Source: Gnetum montanum (taxonomy: Eukaryota; Streptophyta; Gnetopsida; Gnetales; Gnetaceae). Taken from it: DNA of 56,434 nucleotides. Under the pieces are notes generated by a model, which worked only from the letters and a program-made list of their open reading frames with translations, was not told the origin of the DNA and searched no databases. The number at the start of each line of letters is the position of its first letter. Within the stretch, counting starts at the first letter, position 1. Shown piece by piece: positions 35,248-47,130 of this stretch. Both the position numbers and the translations under genes were made by a program. The stretch covers positions 648,410-704,843 of the forward strand of contig MNCI01017909.1 in the NCBI GenBank assembly GCA_015680685.1. The letters run 5' to 3'.

Positions 35248-36010
35248 TAATGAGCCGTGATATCGTGGCCTGCCGCAATGTCTATAAATAAGAGGTGGCT
35301 TTCCCTGTTCTAGGCACTTAGATTAGACCCTTAGCTAAACTCTTGCAGTTTTACCATTCTAGAGTTAGAATATTTTCCATGTGCCCGCAGTAGGAGTCTT
35401 AAAGTGAACAGATCTTTATTCGAGCAAATTGTACCTGAGCACACATTTATGTACGACAATAAAGATAAACTTTCTGATAAACCTTGCAGCATATGGACTA
35501 AGCTAAATAGTAATTAATTATTGTTAAATGTTTAAATTCTTTCCTAGATAATTAATCTCTCTCAACCCTTGACTCTCCTAGTTAAGTGCACTCAGTACGA
35601 CCACTTTGAGCACGTGTGTAACACTTGGTAACCCAGTAATGAGTAGCGTTTGGTAATCCCAGCAGCATTGCACTGGTTTAGGGTGTGTGCAGCAAGTGGG
35701 AATGGATACTGGTGCTAGGAAAATTAGAACTTAGTTACTAAATAGTTCATGAAAGTTAGTCACTTAGTTCTCTTCACCTTCCCCTATTAGCATAAGACAT
35801 TAAAAACATAAAAGATATAAAAATCATATACCTAAAGCTTACTTAACCATACAACCATGACAATACAAGTAAGTTTGGGAAGACAACGATTGATTAACCT
35901 TAAGTGTTCCATTAGGGTGTGTAAGCACTCAGTCCTTGGAGTTTGACCAGATTGCGCCTGAAATGCTCGTATTCGTATGGTTGAGTGTAGGGATACCTCG
36001 CCACCCATCA
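35248..36010 (+). repeat. Element E 5' LTR
   Basis: Ends CACCCATCA at 36010 and begins with TAATGAGCC, aligned to TGATGA of the relatives (G to A in the terminal TG). A TATA box (CTATAAATA) lies near 35281-35290. GATATCG upstream of it (35259-35265) groups it with the LTRs of C. Confidence 0.8.
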
Positions 36011-36011
36011 T

Positions 36012-36029
36012 TGGCACTGTTGCCGAGGA
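36012..36029 (+). other. Primer-binding site of element E
   Basis: TGGCACTGTTGCCGAGGA, 15 of 18 positions identical to the complement of the plant tRNA-Asp 3' end. This is the best-kept primer site of the window. Confidence 0.85.
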
Positions 36030-36152
36030 CTTAGTTTTTTGTGCGCTACGTAGAACATAGGAAATCATCCATCTCATTGGGAAGCTAGAACGAACCCTTA
36101 GAGTTAATCAAGAAAAGATAAGATCAGTAAATCACACACCGAATAGGACAAA

Positions 36153-38680
36153 ATGTCTTCTTCTCCACATAAAAGCATTTCACCACCTAGGACTAACACA
36201 AGAGACAGTCGGCGGCACAACACACGTAACCAAGATCTTCCTATTCCTCAACAGTTCCGTGTGGTATATATTCATCATGATGAGTATGTACCAGACTTTA
36301 CCTTTATTCTCCATCAAGATGAACAACTACGTTGGAGAGACTTGGAGGGTAACATAGTGTTGCCTCCAAACCGAGCAGTCCCCAACATGCTCCTTCATGC
36401 TCTCGCACGAATAGGCATGTCATAGTTGTACACAGAGTACGTTGCATGCAACCATAACACAAGGGACTACCATCCCACAGAAGTGCAATGTCAAAGGAAC
36501 TTGCAATAAGAGAGATATCATACATCATTAAAGGGTAAAGGGCCCCATAATGCTCCGCATGTCTTGAGAAAAATCAAGGGTGGTGAACCTGATTTAACAA
36601 GTTCCCCACCAAATGATGTTCCCCCTCCTAACAATGGTCATGAGGTGGTGTATCAGAACCTTTACTCCATGGTTCACAACCCTGGTCTAATCCCCATGAA
36701 CACCAAGTGTTCAATGAGGGAACACAAACACATGATAAGGGCAGGCAGTCTGATCGTAATCACGATCAAGGGCAAGACCACCGAAGAGAAGGTTGGAAAC
36801 ATCATCATGGCAATGGTTCTTAATCTTCTCCACCTTCATCATCATATTCACCCTCTCCTTCAGTGTTAGGATGCAGTCATAAGGAACCTAACCATGAGGA
36901 TAAAGGTAAACAGAGTGAGAAACCTCGACGAGAGAGTCAAGAACGAGGATGGGGGAACTCTAGAGAATCACATCATGGAAGAAGGGAGAGTAGGGAATCA
37001 TGTAGACATCACAGATGCTATGAACAAAATGACCGCGAAGAACCCATACTTGCAACCTGAAGCATGTTAGATATCACGGAGGCCGCAAGAATTCCCACAA
37101 GGCACCAAAAAGATAGCAAGATCAAGAGGTTAGACATGAATAACATCCCACGATTTGAGGCGGGATACAACACTGATCCTCAGAATCACCTACAAGCATT
37201 TCATGATGCATGTGCCTGGTAGAACATCAAGAAAAAATGGCAAAAACCAAAGTTGTTTCCAAGGACACTAGTAAAAGAAGCGGAAAGCTAGTACTGGTCC
37301 TTAGAACCAAAATCCATCCAAAGGTGGAGTACAATGCTAGAACTATTTAATGATAAGTATCAAATGTACTCCCAAGTGTCCAACCTGTGAAATAAAATCC
37401 AATAATGGAAGCAAAGAAATCATGAACCCTTGGATGCTGCCATGGGCCATTATTATGGAATATTACATCATTGCCTGGGCCATGGTTACACATAACAAGA
37501 ACAACTACGTCATCTTGTAGATGGACTTAGGCATGAAACAAGGAAAACCCTTGGAACGTATGCCCAAGGAAGATTATCAGAGCTTAGGTTCCATCAGGTC
37601 CATAGATTGCTAGATCAAGTAGCTAAGGAAGAAGGGGAGAACTACGTAAGAGAGAAAGTTCAGAAGAGTACTACCAAGACCCTTCCCTTTAAAAAATAGG
37701 AGTGAGATTCTGTGAGGAGGAGGGAGAGTCACCACTCGAAGAGATGATGAATAGGAAAACCTTGCCACTCCAAAAATTAATAACAGAAGTGTCAACAAAG
37801 GTAGACCAAATGTGGAACTCCCTAGATAGTAGATTTGAAACCATTCTCAAAATTGTACAAGAGTCTAAGGAGCGAGGTAGTGACTATGACTAAAGAAAAA
37901 GAGGGACATAGACAATGCACATAACAAAGGTAAGGGTAAAATGGCCATCACTAAAGAGGTTGTGGATTCTGATACAAACAATGATGGTGGATGTGTAATA
38001 TGCCAATATGACCATCCTAAGGGATGTTGCCTAGTAATCTCACATCTACAAGAGTCTAGGGTGTATGCACTCAACCCACAACTTAACAAACGACAAGCAC
38101 CCCAACGGTTATCTTATCCCCAAGGTAACCCAAGGTAGTCCCACCAACCTTTAACGTATTATCCAAGTGGAACTTCGCCACAACCTATTGAGAAACACTA
38201 GCAGTTGCAATAACCACAGTCATGGGGGATGCCACCACCAAGGCAACAATACCCTTACTGGCAACCGAACCCATATGGCTATTACGTGCAGTAGCCAATC
38301 TCTCTACATGACTCTGTTGGTCATGTGACACCACAATGTTACTACCAAGCTTGAGAGTATTATAGGACTCCTTCTCCTGGGAGAGACCACCCACAGACAT
38401 ACCATCCTCCAAACCCATCCAGAACTCTCACACCGATAGCTCCATTACCACCTGTCCCAGTAATGCAAGGGGAACTCCCCACTCAACTGTAGCAACGCAA
38501 CGTCACGAGGGTTGTGCATCCTCAACCCACAGTTAGTTTTGACAACCTTATGTAGAAAAGACCTTTCTTCAAAACCAACAGTCCAGCCAAGCCCTCACCA
38601 TCACAAGCGATTGAGCATCTGAACATCTCCATATCAAATAAGGCTTCAAGGCCTCCTTCAACCCAAAAATCGAGCTTAAC
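36153..38680 (+). pseudogene. Gag of element E
   Basis: Starts MSSSPHKSISPPRTNTRDSR at 36153. The block VVYIHHDEYVPDFTFILHQD lies near 36260 and a stop follows at 36423. The Gag core continues near 37130-37430 (NNIPRFEAGYNTDPQNHLQA, then MLELFNDKYQMYS). The helical part is at 37730-37890 (LPLQKLITEVSTKVDQMWNS). The zinc-knuckle-like CVICQYDHPKGC is at about 38000-38030, spaced CX2CX3HX3C, one or two residues shorter than the usual CX2CX4HX4C. A Pro/Gln-rich tail ends before the protease. Confidence 0.82.
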
Positions 38681-38733
38681 GNCTATCAAATAAGGCTTCA
38701 AGGCCTCCTTCAACCCAAAAATCGAGCATAACG
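38632..38733. repeat. 50-base direct repeat around N (assembly join)
   Basis: 38632-38681 and 38684-38733 differ at one base and flank the N at 38682. Confidence 0.85.
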
Positions 38734-38742
38734 CACACGATT

Positions 38743-39240
38743 ATGTTAACACATGTCGAAACTGACTGGATTAAGGTGGGCCACCTTCCCAGGAAATTCT
38801 CTAACCCTAGAAGTCCTTTAATCTATCTTCAAGTCGCTGGGAATGAACCATGCAAAGCTCTTCTAGACTCAGATTCTGGAGTCAATCTAATATCACAAGA
38901 GATGTATAAAGCCTGGAACCTGCNTAGACTCAGATTCTGGAGACAATCTAATATCACAAGAGATGTATAAAGCCTGGAACCTGCCTCCATTAAGGAAGAG
39001 TAACATTTGACTAGAAATCTAGGAATCTACAATCTTTCCCTGGAAATATCCAAGAAGAACACTTTTGGAAAGATCAAGAAGAAGGAAGTTCCATGCATTG
39101 CATATAGTGACACAGGCTTCCATTGCATGCAGAAATCATGTGTTATGCAAAGTTTAGCATTGCCTGCATGCAATCAGTGCACACAAGACATTAATATACA
39201 AAAGTTCCTGTATGTAGTAGCCACATGACAAGAAGACACC
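38743..39240 (+). pseudogene. Aspartic protease region of element E
   Basis: The 38743 frame includes LIYLQVAGNEPCKALLDSDS with the catalytic Asp (LLDS), then GVNLISQEMYKAWNL. A 60-base duplication around an N at 38924 then breaks the frame. The later part IYNLSLEISKKNTFGKI and the CIAYSDTGFHCMQ stretch (39007-39228) match D. Without the duplication the frame would be less damaged than it appears. Confidence 0.78.
38864..38984. repeat. 60-base direct repeat around N (assembly join)
   Basis: 38864-38923 and 38925-38984 differ at one base and flank the N at 38924, inside the protease active-site region. Confidence 0.85.
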
Positions 39241-39639
39241 TAGTGGTTGATGGCTGATTAAGAGAGCAACTCACTAACATGCATGAAACTAACTGAGGGA
39301 ATAACTAGTGCTTACAGTGAAAGCATAGATACACTGGAGCAAGTTCGTTGCCAACTTCCAAGCCTTAACCTTGAAAACATCAATTGGGGGAAGTTGGAAA
39401 TTCTTGAGAGATTTAAAAAAGAGCCCCTAAATTTGAAACCATTGCCCACCAATCTAGAGTATATGACCCTCTAAAATGGAAAATCGATGATCATCAATGC
39501 AAGACTTGTTCCCAAACAAAAAGAAAGACTGCTGAAAGTGAGAAACAAGTGGTCAAAAGCCTTTTCCTAGTCATACCCTGAGTTAATTGAAATAGATCCT
39601 AGGATACGCCAGCATAGGATTTACATGGACCCCTCTATG

Positions 39640-41190
39640 AAACCTCGAAAACAACTGTAGAGGTGATTGAATCCAAAATTGAAGCAAATAGTAAAAGAAG
39701 AAATAGAAAAACTTCTTAAGGCTGGGTTCATACATCCCATTGCTGATAGTGAATGGGTTAGCCCTCTGGTGATCATGCCTAAAAGGGGAGGCAAATGGAG
39801 GGTGTGTGTAGATTTTAGGCTGCTAAACATGGAAACATTTAAGGATCACTTTTTGTTGTCATTCGTTGACCAAGTCTTAGACACCATTGCAGGGCATCAC
39901 TATTATAGTTTTCTGGATGGCTATAGTGGATACAATCAAATACGGATAGCCCCAAAAGACCAAGCCGAGACAACGTTCACCAGTCCTTGCAGAACGTTTG
40001 CATATAAACAAATGTTTTTTGGCTTGTGCAATGCTCTTGCCACGTTTCAATGCCTAGTTCTAAGCATATTCCAATAGCAGATAGGAAACGAAGTGGAAGT
40101 CTTTATGGACGACTTCTCCACTTATGGAACAAGATTTGATCAAGCCTTGGCCTGATTAGAGCAAGTGCTAAAATGATGTGTAGAAACCAACTTAAGGCTC
40201 AACTGGGAGAAAATCCATTTGATGGTCCAAGAGGACGTAGTACTTGGGCATAAGATTTCACATTCAGGAATAGAGGTAGACCTAGATAAAGTTAGGGTCA
40301 TCCAAGGAATCACCCGTCAACCGAAAACAGTCAAAGACATTCGTTCATTCCTTGGACACACTGGCTATTATAGGAGATTCATTGAGAACTTCTCCAAGAT
40401 TGCCAAACCATTAGTAGAGCTCACAAAGAAGGACACACCATTCAAATGGACCAGGGAATGTGAACGAGCATTCCAAACTCTGAAACAAAAGCTTGTAGAA
40501 ACTCCTATTCTACAAGCTCCTAATTGGTCTAGACCATTCCATATAATGACTAACGCATCCAATTATTCCTTAGGAGCCATACTTACATAGTTAGATGACC
40601 AAAAACATCCTTACTATATCCACTGTGCAAGTAGGAGTATCTCCAGTGCACAACTTAACTACACAACTACAGAAAAAGAATTAATGGTTGTAGTGTTTAC
40701 ACTGGATAAGTTTAGGTATTATGTGTTAGGTTACAAAGTGTTCATCCATACTAATCATAGTGTAATCAAGTTCCTCATGAACAAGCCAGTGGTTAGCCCT
40801 CATATTATACTATGGCTAGTAATCCTATAGGAGTTCGATCTAATGATGATCGATCAAAAGGGTACTGAGAAAGTAGTTGCAAATCATTTATCTCATTTGC
40901 ACTGGGATAGCAAAAAGGATGAATATGTCATATCCAATCATTTTCCTGATGAAGCCCTCTTTGTCGATGTAGTGAATAACCAACCCATGGAAATGAATTG
41001 GTATAGTAGCATTCTCACTTATCTCCTTACCCAACAAACACCACAGGAGCTAGACTTTAGGAAGAAACAACAGTTTCTTCACATAGCTAAGTACTTCATG
41101 GAGATCAATGGAAAACTTTACAAAGTCTGTCTTGATGGCTTGGTTCGATGGTACGTGCCCGAGGTGGACCAACTAAGAGTTCTCTAAGAT
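39640..41190 (+). pseudogene. Reverse transcriptase and RNase H of element E
   Basis: RT is readable from 39667: IEKLLKAGFIHPIADSEWVS, KWRVCVDFRLLNMETFKDHF, YSFLDGYSGYNQIRIAPKDQ, TFAYKQMFFGLCNALATFQC. After a CAG-to-TAG type stop comes VEVFMDDFSTYGTRFDQAL with the FMDD active site near 40105. The connection region (40219-40590) includes VVLGHKISHSGIEVDLDKV and SFLGHTGYYRRFIENFSKI. RNase H opens with MTNASNYSLGAIL (Asn for the first catalytic Asp) and continues to HTNHSVIKFLMNKP, where the usual TDH is TNH. The frame then runs through the linker (40843-41187) to the integrase. Confidence 0.9.
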
Positions 41191-42350
41191 GCTCATGAGG
41201 GCCCTTGTGGGGGTCACTATGTAAGGAGACAAACAGCTATTAAGATCCTACTTGCAAGACATTACTGGCCAACATTATTCCGGCATGCCCATCAATTTAT
41301 CCAATCTTGCGAGCATTGTCAACATGATGGGGGAATGACTACTAGAATGGAGGGTCCACAACAATGGATTCAACCTTTAGAACCCTTTGACATTTGGGGA
41401 ATAGACTTTATGGGGTCCATTACACCAATGTCCAATGGAAAAGCTTACATCATTGTTGTTGTTGACTATCTAACGAAATGGGCTGAAGTAGCTACTATTA
41501 CAGATTGCACATCATCTATAGCTACACGATTTGTGCAACAACAAGTCGTAAATAGATTTGGTGTGCCATGTGCACTTATCTCAGATAATGAAATCCACTT
41601 CATGGGTGCAACCTTTCAAAAATTGATGCAATGCTTAGGGGTTGAACATAAATTGACTACACCTTATCATCCTCAAGCTAATGGCCAAGCCAAGGTCACT
41701 AACCAAGAGATTACTAAAATATTAACAAGGAAAATTAGCAAATATAGGCGAGATTGGAGCACTAAACTGAATGATGCTCTCTAGGCATACCGCTCCACTT
41801 GAAAACTCCCTATAGGCTACTCTCCCTATGAGTTAGTATACGGAAAACTTCCAAAGCTTCCAATTCAAACCAAGCTCTGTACATTATCCATGGCTTGTGA
41901 CCTCCACCTTGACCTTGATCTAGCACAAAAAAAAGGTTGGCAACTCTAAACGTGCTAGATGAAAACCAATTGGTTTCCCTGTCATCAAATGAGTTACACA
42001 AGGCACATAACAAGTAATGTCATGAATTGAAAATTCGAAAGGTGAAGTACCAACTAGGAGATAAGGCCCTCTATTGGAACCCCACACATGTGCCACAATG
42101 CACAAAATTTCAAACATTGTGGGAAGGGCCATACATCATTCATACAACCTTTCCTTCAGGGGCCATGACCATCTACAAACTTGAGAACCCTGATAAGAGA
42201 CTACTAGTCAATCTGCAACAAACCAACCCATTCCATGAACTTAGAACAGCCAATGCACATAACACATTGGAGAAAGGACAACCTCACTCATTATTTTGGA
42301 TCTCCTCCTTTCAACTCAGTCATGGGGGAGATGGCCACTTTTGCTGATCA
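41190..42350 (+). pseudogene. Integrase of element E
   Basis: Zinc-binding HHCC region: GGHYVRRQTAIKILLARHYW and QSCEHCQHDGG (41205-41330). The catalytic core has Asp in VVVDYLTKWAEV and Asp in LISDNEIHFMG, but the Glu position in HPQANGQAKVTNQE is Lys; D keeps Glu (NGEVEVTN). Then comes LNDAL, a TGG-to-TAG type stop, and AYRST; YSPYELVYGKLPKLP follows. The C-terminal domain is at 42027-42347: KYQLGDKALYWNPTHVPQC, LWEGPYIIHTTFPSGAM. Without the catalytic Glu it could not integrate DNA. Confidence 0.88.
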
Positions 42351-43150
42351 ATTAAGGCCCTCAATTCCTTTTACACATTTTTTATTTTACACATTTTTGT
42401 TTTACAAATTTCTTTAACTTTTCTCATTTTTGTTTTACAACATTGTTCATACTTTTTCATTTATTAGTGTGTTTACTTATTTTGTTAGGTTCTTCACCTA
42501 ATAAGTGCTCCTGATGATGGTATGAACTGTATTCTATTGGTTGCTAATGTTTGGTTTTTACCTTTGAGTTATAATGTGGATACTACGGTATGGTTTTTTT
42601 GATATAACAGGTAATGAGTCCACATCATCCATGCATCCATAAATTTCTATGGTCTCTCTTGGCTTGGAATTGTATAGTCCCTTTCTTTCAATAATAAGAA
42701 CTATCAACGAATTAGTGACTGAGCATTTCTCAAACTTAGGAAGGACTCAAGGATTGAAAAGGGTGTGACTTCAAGGGGATTTGATGCATTTGTGATGGCC
42801 ATTCTCTTGGGTGCTTATATGCTTTCTTCTTGAGTTTTCCTTACCATTTTGACATTGCTCCATTATCGGGAAGCTAAGCTAATAAAAATAATAAGTCCTT
42901 GCATGGTGTGATTCTCACATAAAAAAAAAGAAGAAACAAAAAAAGTGAAAAGTGAGAATTCAAAGCACACCCCTTAGATGAAATAATCATCTGGGCTATA
43001 AGCACTGGTTATGGAACTAAACAAACATGTTCCCTCTAACTAAGGCCCTTTCTCGCTTCCTACTTTCTCCTTTCTTATTTTGTTGGAATGGTGGTGACTT
43101 TTTGGCGGAAGCATTCCCTAAAGATTATTTGTCAAAAATATCCTACCATA
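42351..43150 (+). other. Post-integrase non-coding region of E
   Basis: Starts with the GGGGGAGATGGCC block and T-rich stretch found after integrase in C and D. It then follows the reverse complement of D 27550-26980 in patches (GAGTCCACATCAT, AAGGGTGTGACTTCAAGGGG, TTTGAATTCTCAC-like). Similarity ends about 43150. Confidence 0.6.
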
Positions 43151-45284
43151 AGGATCTTTGTAGTCATCATCCTTCTTGCATAGTGGTCATTATAAGAAAT
43201 ATGCTTTAAAATACATGCTAAGGATGTTTTATAATAATAATAAATATATGGGAAAACTAAATATTTTCTATTTTATTTCAACAAAGATGTTGAGAAAGAA
43301 AAGAAAAACAAAGGACAATACTCTAAGGTATGCCTCAAGAGCTAAAATAGGTATGTTGAGATGCAAAAGAATGCTCATACTGAGGAACTTGACCTATGAA
43401 TCAAGTTGGAGGAACCTGATCCATAAATCAGGGATATTGCAAGTAAATACATAGCTTTATATTTTTTTTATCTCAGTGTGATGCATTTCCCTTTTTAGGT
43501 TAAAATAGTAGAGTATAAGTACCCTCTCCATGGTTGTAGAAAGGTCACGTGATGACCTTTCAAGGCTCGTAATATGATGGGAAAATTCACATTTCTAATG
43601 ACCTGAAAAAGAAGGTGCCTTATTTGATTATGTATCCTAAACTTCCCTTATCATGAATCTATTTTGAAAACTCTTTCCTTGCATCTTATGATAATTCTAA
43701 ATGATAAAGAGATAGATATTATGCTTGAATGTTTTGTAATTATCAAGAGGAATTGAACTTGAGATCTAGCAAAATCTAAATTTTGAAATATGAAAAATTG
43801 TTGATTTAGGAATTGAACTTACAACCTGTGAATATACATATTTTATTGCTTTTTTTATAGTGATCATGAAAAGAATTGAACTCATGACTCATTGCTGAAA
43901 AGAAAAAGAGAGAGAACTTTAAAAAGAAAAGAAAAGAAAATAATGCAAACAATTTCCAAGAATTTAGTTACAAGAAACCATCCATTATCTCTTATTCCAC
44001 CTACAAATAGGAAGAGGAGGAGATGAAAAAAACACACAAGGCAAAAGTAGTTAAGCAAAACAAAAAAAAGGGGGATACAGAAACAAGGAGTGTGGCTAGG
44101 AAGGGAGAGAAGATTGTAGCTGCTACAGGAGATAGCAAGGAGAAAGAAAAAAAGTGCTCCATAGCAATCCAATATTTTAGTAATTCCTCCTAGTAAGCAA
44201 TATTTCTAAGCAAGGAGGTAAAATGATCCATCTCTATTATTTGATAATGGCCAACAAGGGCTAATTTTCTCAAACTTCTCTTCTTGCTTACCTAACCACC
44301 TCCACAATGCTTGTATGAAATTATCAAGATTGTTGTTGTAAGCTTAGATTGTTGAAACCTTTATTACTTTTTTTGGATCTCTCCATCCATCCTCCTCACT
44401 CTCACACCTAAAGGACTTGGATGAGAGTTGTTTTTGTAACAATTCAGAAACACCCATAATGATTTAGGGCATTTTTGACAAAAAATTTCCAATAAGGGCC
44501 AAGGATCCCTAATATGAGGATTGGTATCACCCGCAGAAAGTGAGAGTATCCTTGGACCCATGGATAATTGTGAATGTTTTAAAATTGTTGAATTCTTGGG
44601 TTTTGGTTGATGAACCCTCCCCCTTTGAATGCATAAATCTTGGATCTAAATCTTAAATTATACTTTTTTTCCTATACCTTCTCAAGTCTGATTTTGGTAT
44701 CTTTCTATAAGTTGATGGAGTGGGGGAAACCCTAGGATGTTAATTTATGGTTGTAACCTATCTATTCTCTGCTATTGAACATATGAATCTCCTAATTAAA
44801 TGATTAATGATAAAATGGTCACAAGAGTTAAATTTAGATGATCTTGTTTTGTGTGTTGTTGGAAATTATAAATATTATTATGTGATTGAACAAATATGAT
44901 ATTATTAATTTATCTACTTTTGTGGTAATTTATTTGGTTTACAAATGTGTAAATGATCCTAATTAGATATTTATTTTTAGGTTGAACAATAAAAAGTTTA
45001 TTTTTTAAAATCTAATGAATCTTGCACAAATATTTTACTATGGCTATTTCTTTATAAAATTATCTCTTAATTCTTAAAATTAATATTGATTGACTTGTTT
45101 TAGAACTAGGTCTAGGTGTTGTTGATTTCATTTTAATTTTATTGGTTAATGTTAGTTTGATCGTTGTAGATAGAAAGCCACTTGGGCATTTTTTTTCTTT
45201 CAACTAGCTTTCTTTCTATTGGAAGGGGGGATGGGGGCAATGCACATGGGCTTTGGGTGTTAGCTCTTGCTCCCTATGAATGGT
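43151..45284. other. Unassigned segment between E and H
   Basis: About 2.1 kb, AT-rich, without recognisable domains. Three GAATTGAAC phrases are spaced about 60 bases apart near 43750, 43808 and 43872. A purine-rich tract occupies 43880-44130. It replaces about 1.3 kb of H (integrase and the end of RNase H) and whatever followed in E. It may be part of another element or filler; no terminal repeats were found. Confidence 0.4.
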
Positions 45285-46500
45285 TATTACACACATAGTG
45301 CATAAATTTTTTTCAACACATACACAATTGCTATGAGTTCCTTCTCAATGGTGGTGTAGTTAAGTTGTGCATCCACAATGCTTTTGCTTACACAATGGAT
45401 GTAGTATGGATGTTTCTGATCATTCATTTGTGTAAGCATCACTCCCAATTCATAGTTAGATGCATTTGTCATTTTGTGGAATGGCTTGGACCAATTTGGA
45501 ATGTGTAGAATTAGAGTTTCTACAAGATTTTTCTTTAATTGCTAGAATGCTTATTTGCATTCCTTGGTCCATTTGAAAGCTGCATCTTTCTTTATAAGAG
45601 CCAACAACATTTTGGTAATTTTAGAGAAATTCTCTATGAAGCACCTATAGTAACCAGTATGGGTAAGAAATGATCTTATATCTTTTACACTTTGAGGTTA
45701 TTTGGTGATATCTTAGATAACCCTTACTTTTTCTAGGTCCACCTCAATCCCTTTTCCTGAAATCTAGTGCCCTAATATAATGCCCTTTTGGATCATCAAA
45801 TGGCTTTTCTGCTAATTGAGCTATAAGTTCATCCCCACATAGCATTTTAGCACTGACTCTAGATAGTCCAATGCTTGCTCAAAGTCAATACCATAGGTGG
45901 AAAAGTCATCCATGAAGGCTTTCATACCACTACCAATTTGCTATTAAAAGATGCTAAGTACTAGGCATTGGAAAGTTATAGGAGGATTACAAAGGCCACA
46001 GGGCCTCTTCTTATATGCAAAAGTCCCATAGGGAATTGTGAAAGTTATCTTGTCCTAGTCTTCTAATGTTATTTGAATTTGGTTATACCCACTATGCTAG
46101 TACCCACTATAACTAGTGAGCATACGCTAGTACCCACTATATCAACCATGGATCTATTCTAGTTATATAGACTCCTTTATATGCATCCTTGGCTTAATAG
46201 AGGAGTCTATATAAATCTGGTACCAGCATATGCATGGATCTATTCTAGTTAACTCATAATATAACTAGGAAAAGGCTATTGACCATTTGTTTACAACGTT
46301 TAGTAACTTCTTTTTCTATTCTTTGATAAATCCTTGAGTTCAAGAAGCTCATGCTTAAAGTGATCAAGGATTTCAAACTCTTCCCAATCCATTTTTCCTT
46401 TTTTGTAGAAGAGTTAGCTATGAATTTGCTCCATTTCATTCATGTTGTCAATATAAGCACTTATGACAAGCTCCACTACCTTCATGCATATTGTTGAATC
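45285..46500 (-). pseudogene. RT connection and RNase H of element H
   Basis: Minus strand: STYGIDFEQALDYLESVLK near 45890, then KSHLMIQKGIILGH, SFLTHTGYYRCFIENFSKI, and RNase H MTNASNYELGVMLTQMND with QLNYTTIEKELIAIVYVLKK (45287-45472). RNase H has Asn at the first catalytic position, as in D and E. The RT palm upstream of FMDD (about 290 bases in D) is missing. In its place is a scrambled stretch at 46086-46251 made of short direct and inverted copies of neighbouring sequence. Confidence 0.82.
46086..46251. repeat. Filler DNA with short direct and inverted repeats
   Basis: GCTAGTACCCACTAT occurs at 46096-46110 and 46126-46140. ATGGATCTATTCTAGTTA occurs at 46148-46165 and 46234-46251. TATATAGACTCCT (46164-46176) is inverted at 46201-46213. 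This is the pattern of templated insertion at a repaired double-strand break, here with loss of the RT core. Confidence 0.75.
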
Positions 46501-46559
46501 ATAGTTATCATTTGTTGTGAACCACTAGGTACCTTGTTGTTTTTTGACTACTACATATA

Positions 46560-47130
46560 GGCATCTCTTAATATACGGTCTCAACATACTTCTTACATGT
46601 TGTAATGAATGTTCTATTCATGGTTGTTATCTTCTATGCACAATGGCACCTTGTGTCATGTAGCTTGCTTCTTTTCTATCTTTTCAAATTCATTTCCTTA
46701 GAGATCTCCAATGAAAGATCTCTAATCCACATCTTGGCACCAATTGTGTTGATCTAATCCCTTTCATTGATAAGAGGGAAGTCTCTATTATAATTATCCA
46801 CATGAATTTCTAGAAAATCTAATGGATATGACCAATTACAAATGGTGGTCATAATATCCTCCACTCATCCTAAAGAAATAGTGATGGATTGATCTACAAG
46901 CTCCAACCTAATATTGCATTTCTTAAGTGAAGGCAAGTTCTAGCTCTTATACTTCTCTTTCAAAATTAAGTTCACCTCAGAACCTAGGTCTAGTATAGCC
47001 TTGTATGGATCATTTTCTACAATTTATAAATAAATTAGGGGACTCCCAAGATCAGATCATTTTCTAGGATGATGTCCCACATTGATCCAATCTATGATCC
47101 CATGAGTTAATATGATAGCATGAACATTTA
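46560..47130 (-). pseudogene. Aspartic protease region of element H
   Basis: Minus strand: SPLIYL, a stop, then ENDPYKAILDLGSEVNLI near 47020-46970 with the catalytic Asp (D-L-G). Then LELVDQSITISLG, IRDLSLEISKEMNLKR near 46720, and a final stretch ending near 46560, as in D. Several stops. Confidence 0.75.

Larger units (their letters stand above)
35244..43150 (+). mobile_element. Element E: Ty3/Athila-like, plus strand, truncated
   Basis: Plus-strand order: 5' LTR (about 35248-36010), primer site, gag, protease, RT-RNase H, integrase, then the start of the post-integrase non-coding region. It stops near 43150, before any accessory ORF or 3' LTR. It lies opposite in direction to its host H. 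Its pol is the most readable of the window. Many stop codons are TAG or TGA where relatives have Gln (CAG/CAA) or Trp (TGG). Confidence 0.85.

Noticed and set aside
43740-43880. GAATTGAAC repeats as tRNA B-box or tRNA-derived SINE
   Set aside because: No A box, no cloverleaf and no poly(A) end could be drawn around them.
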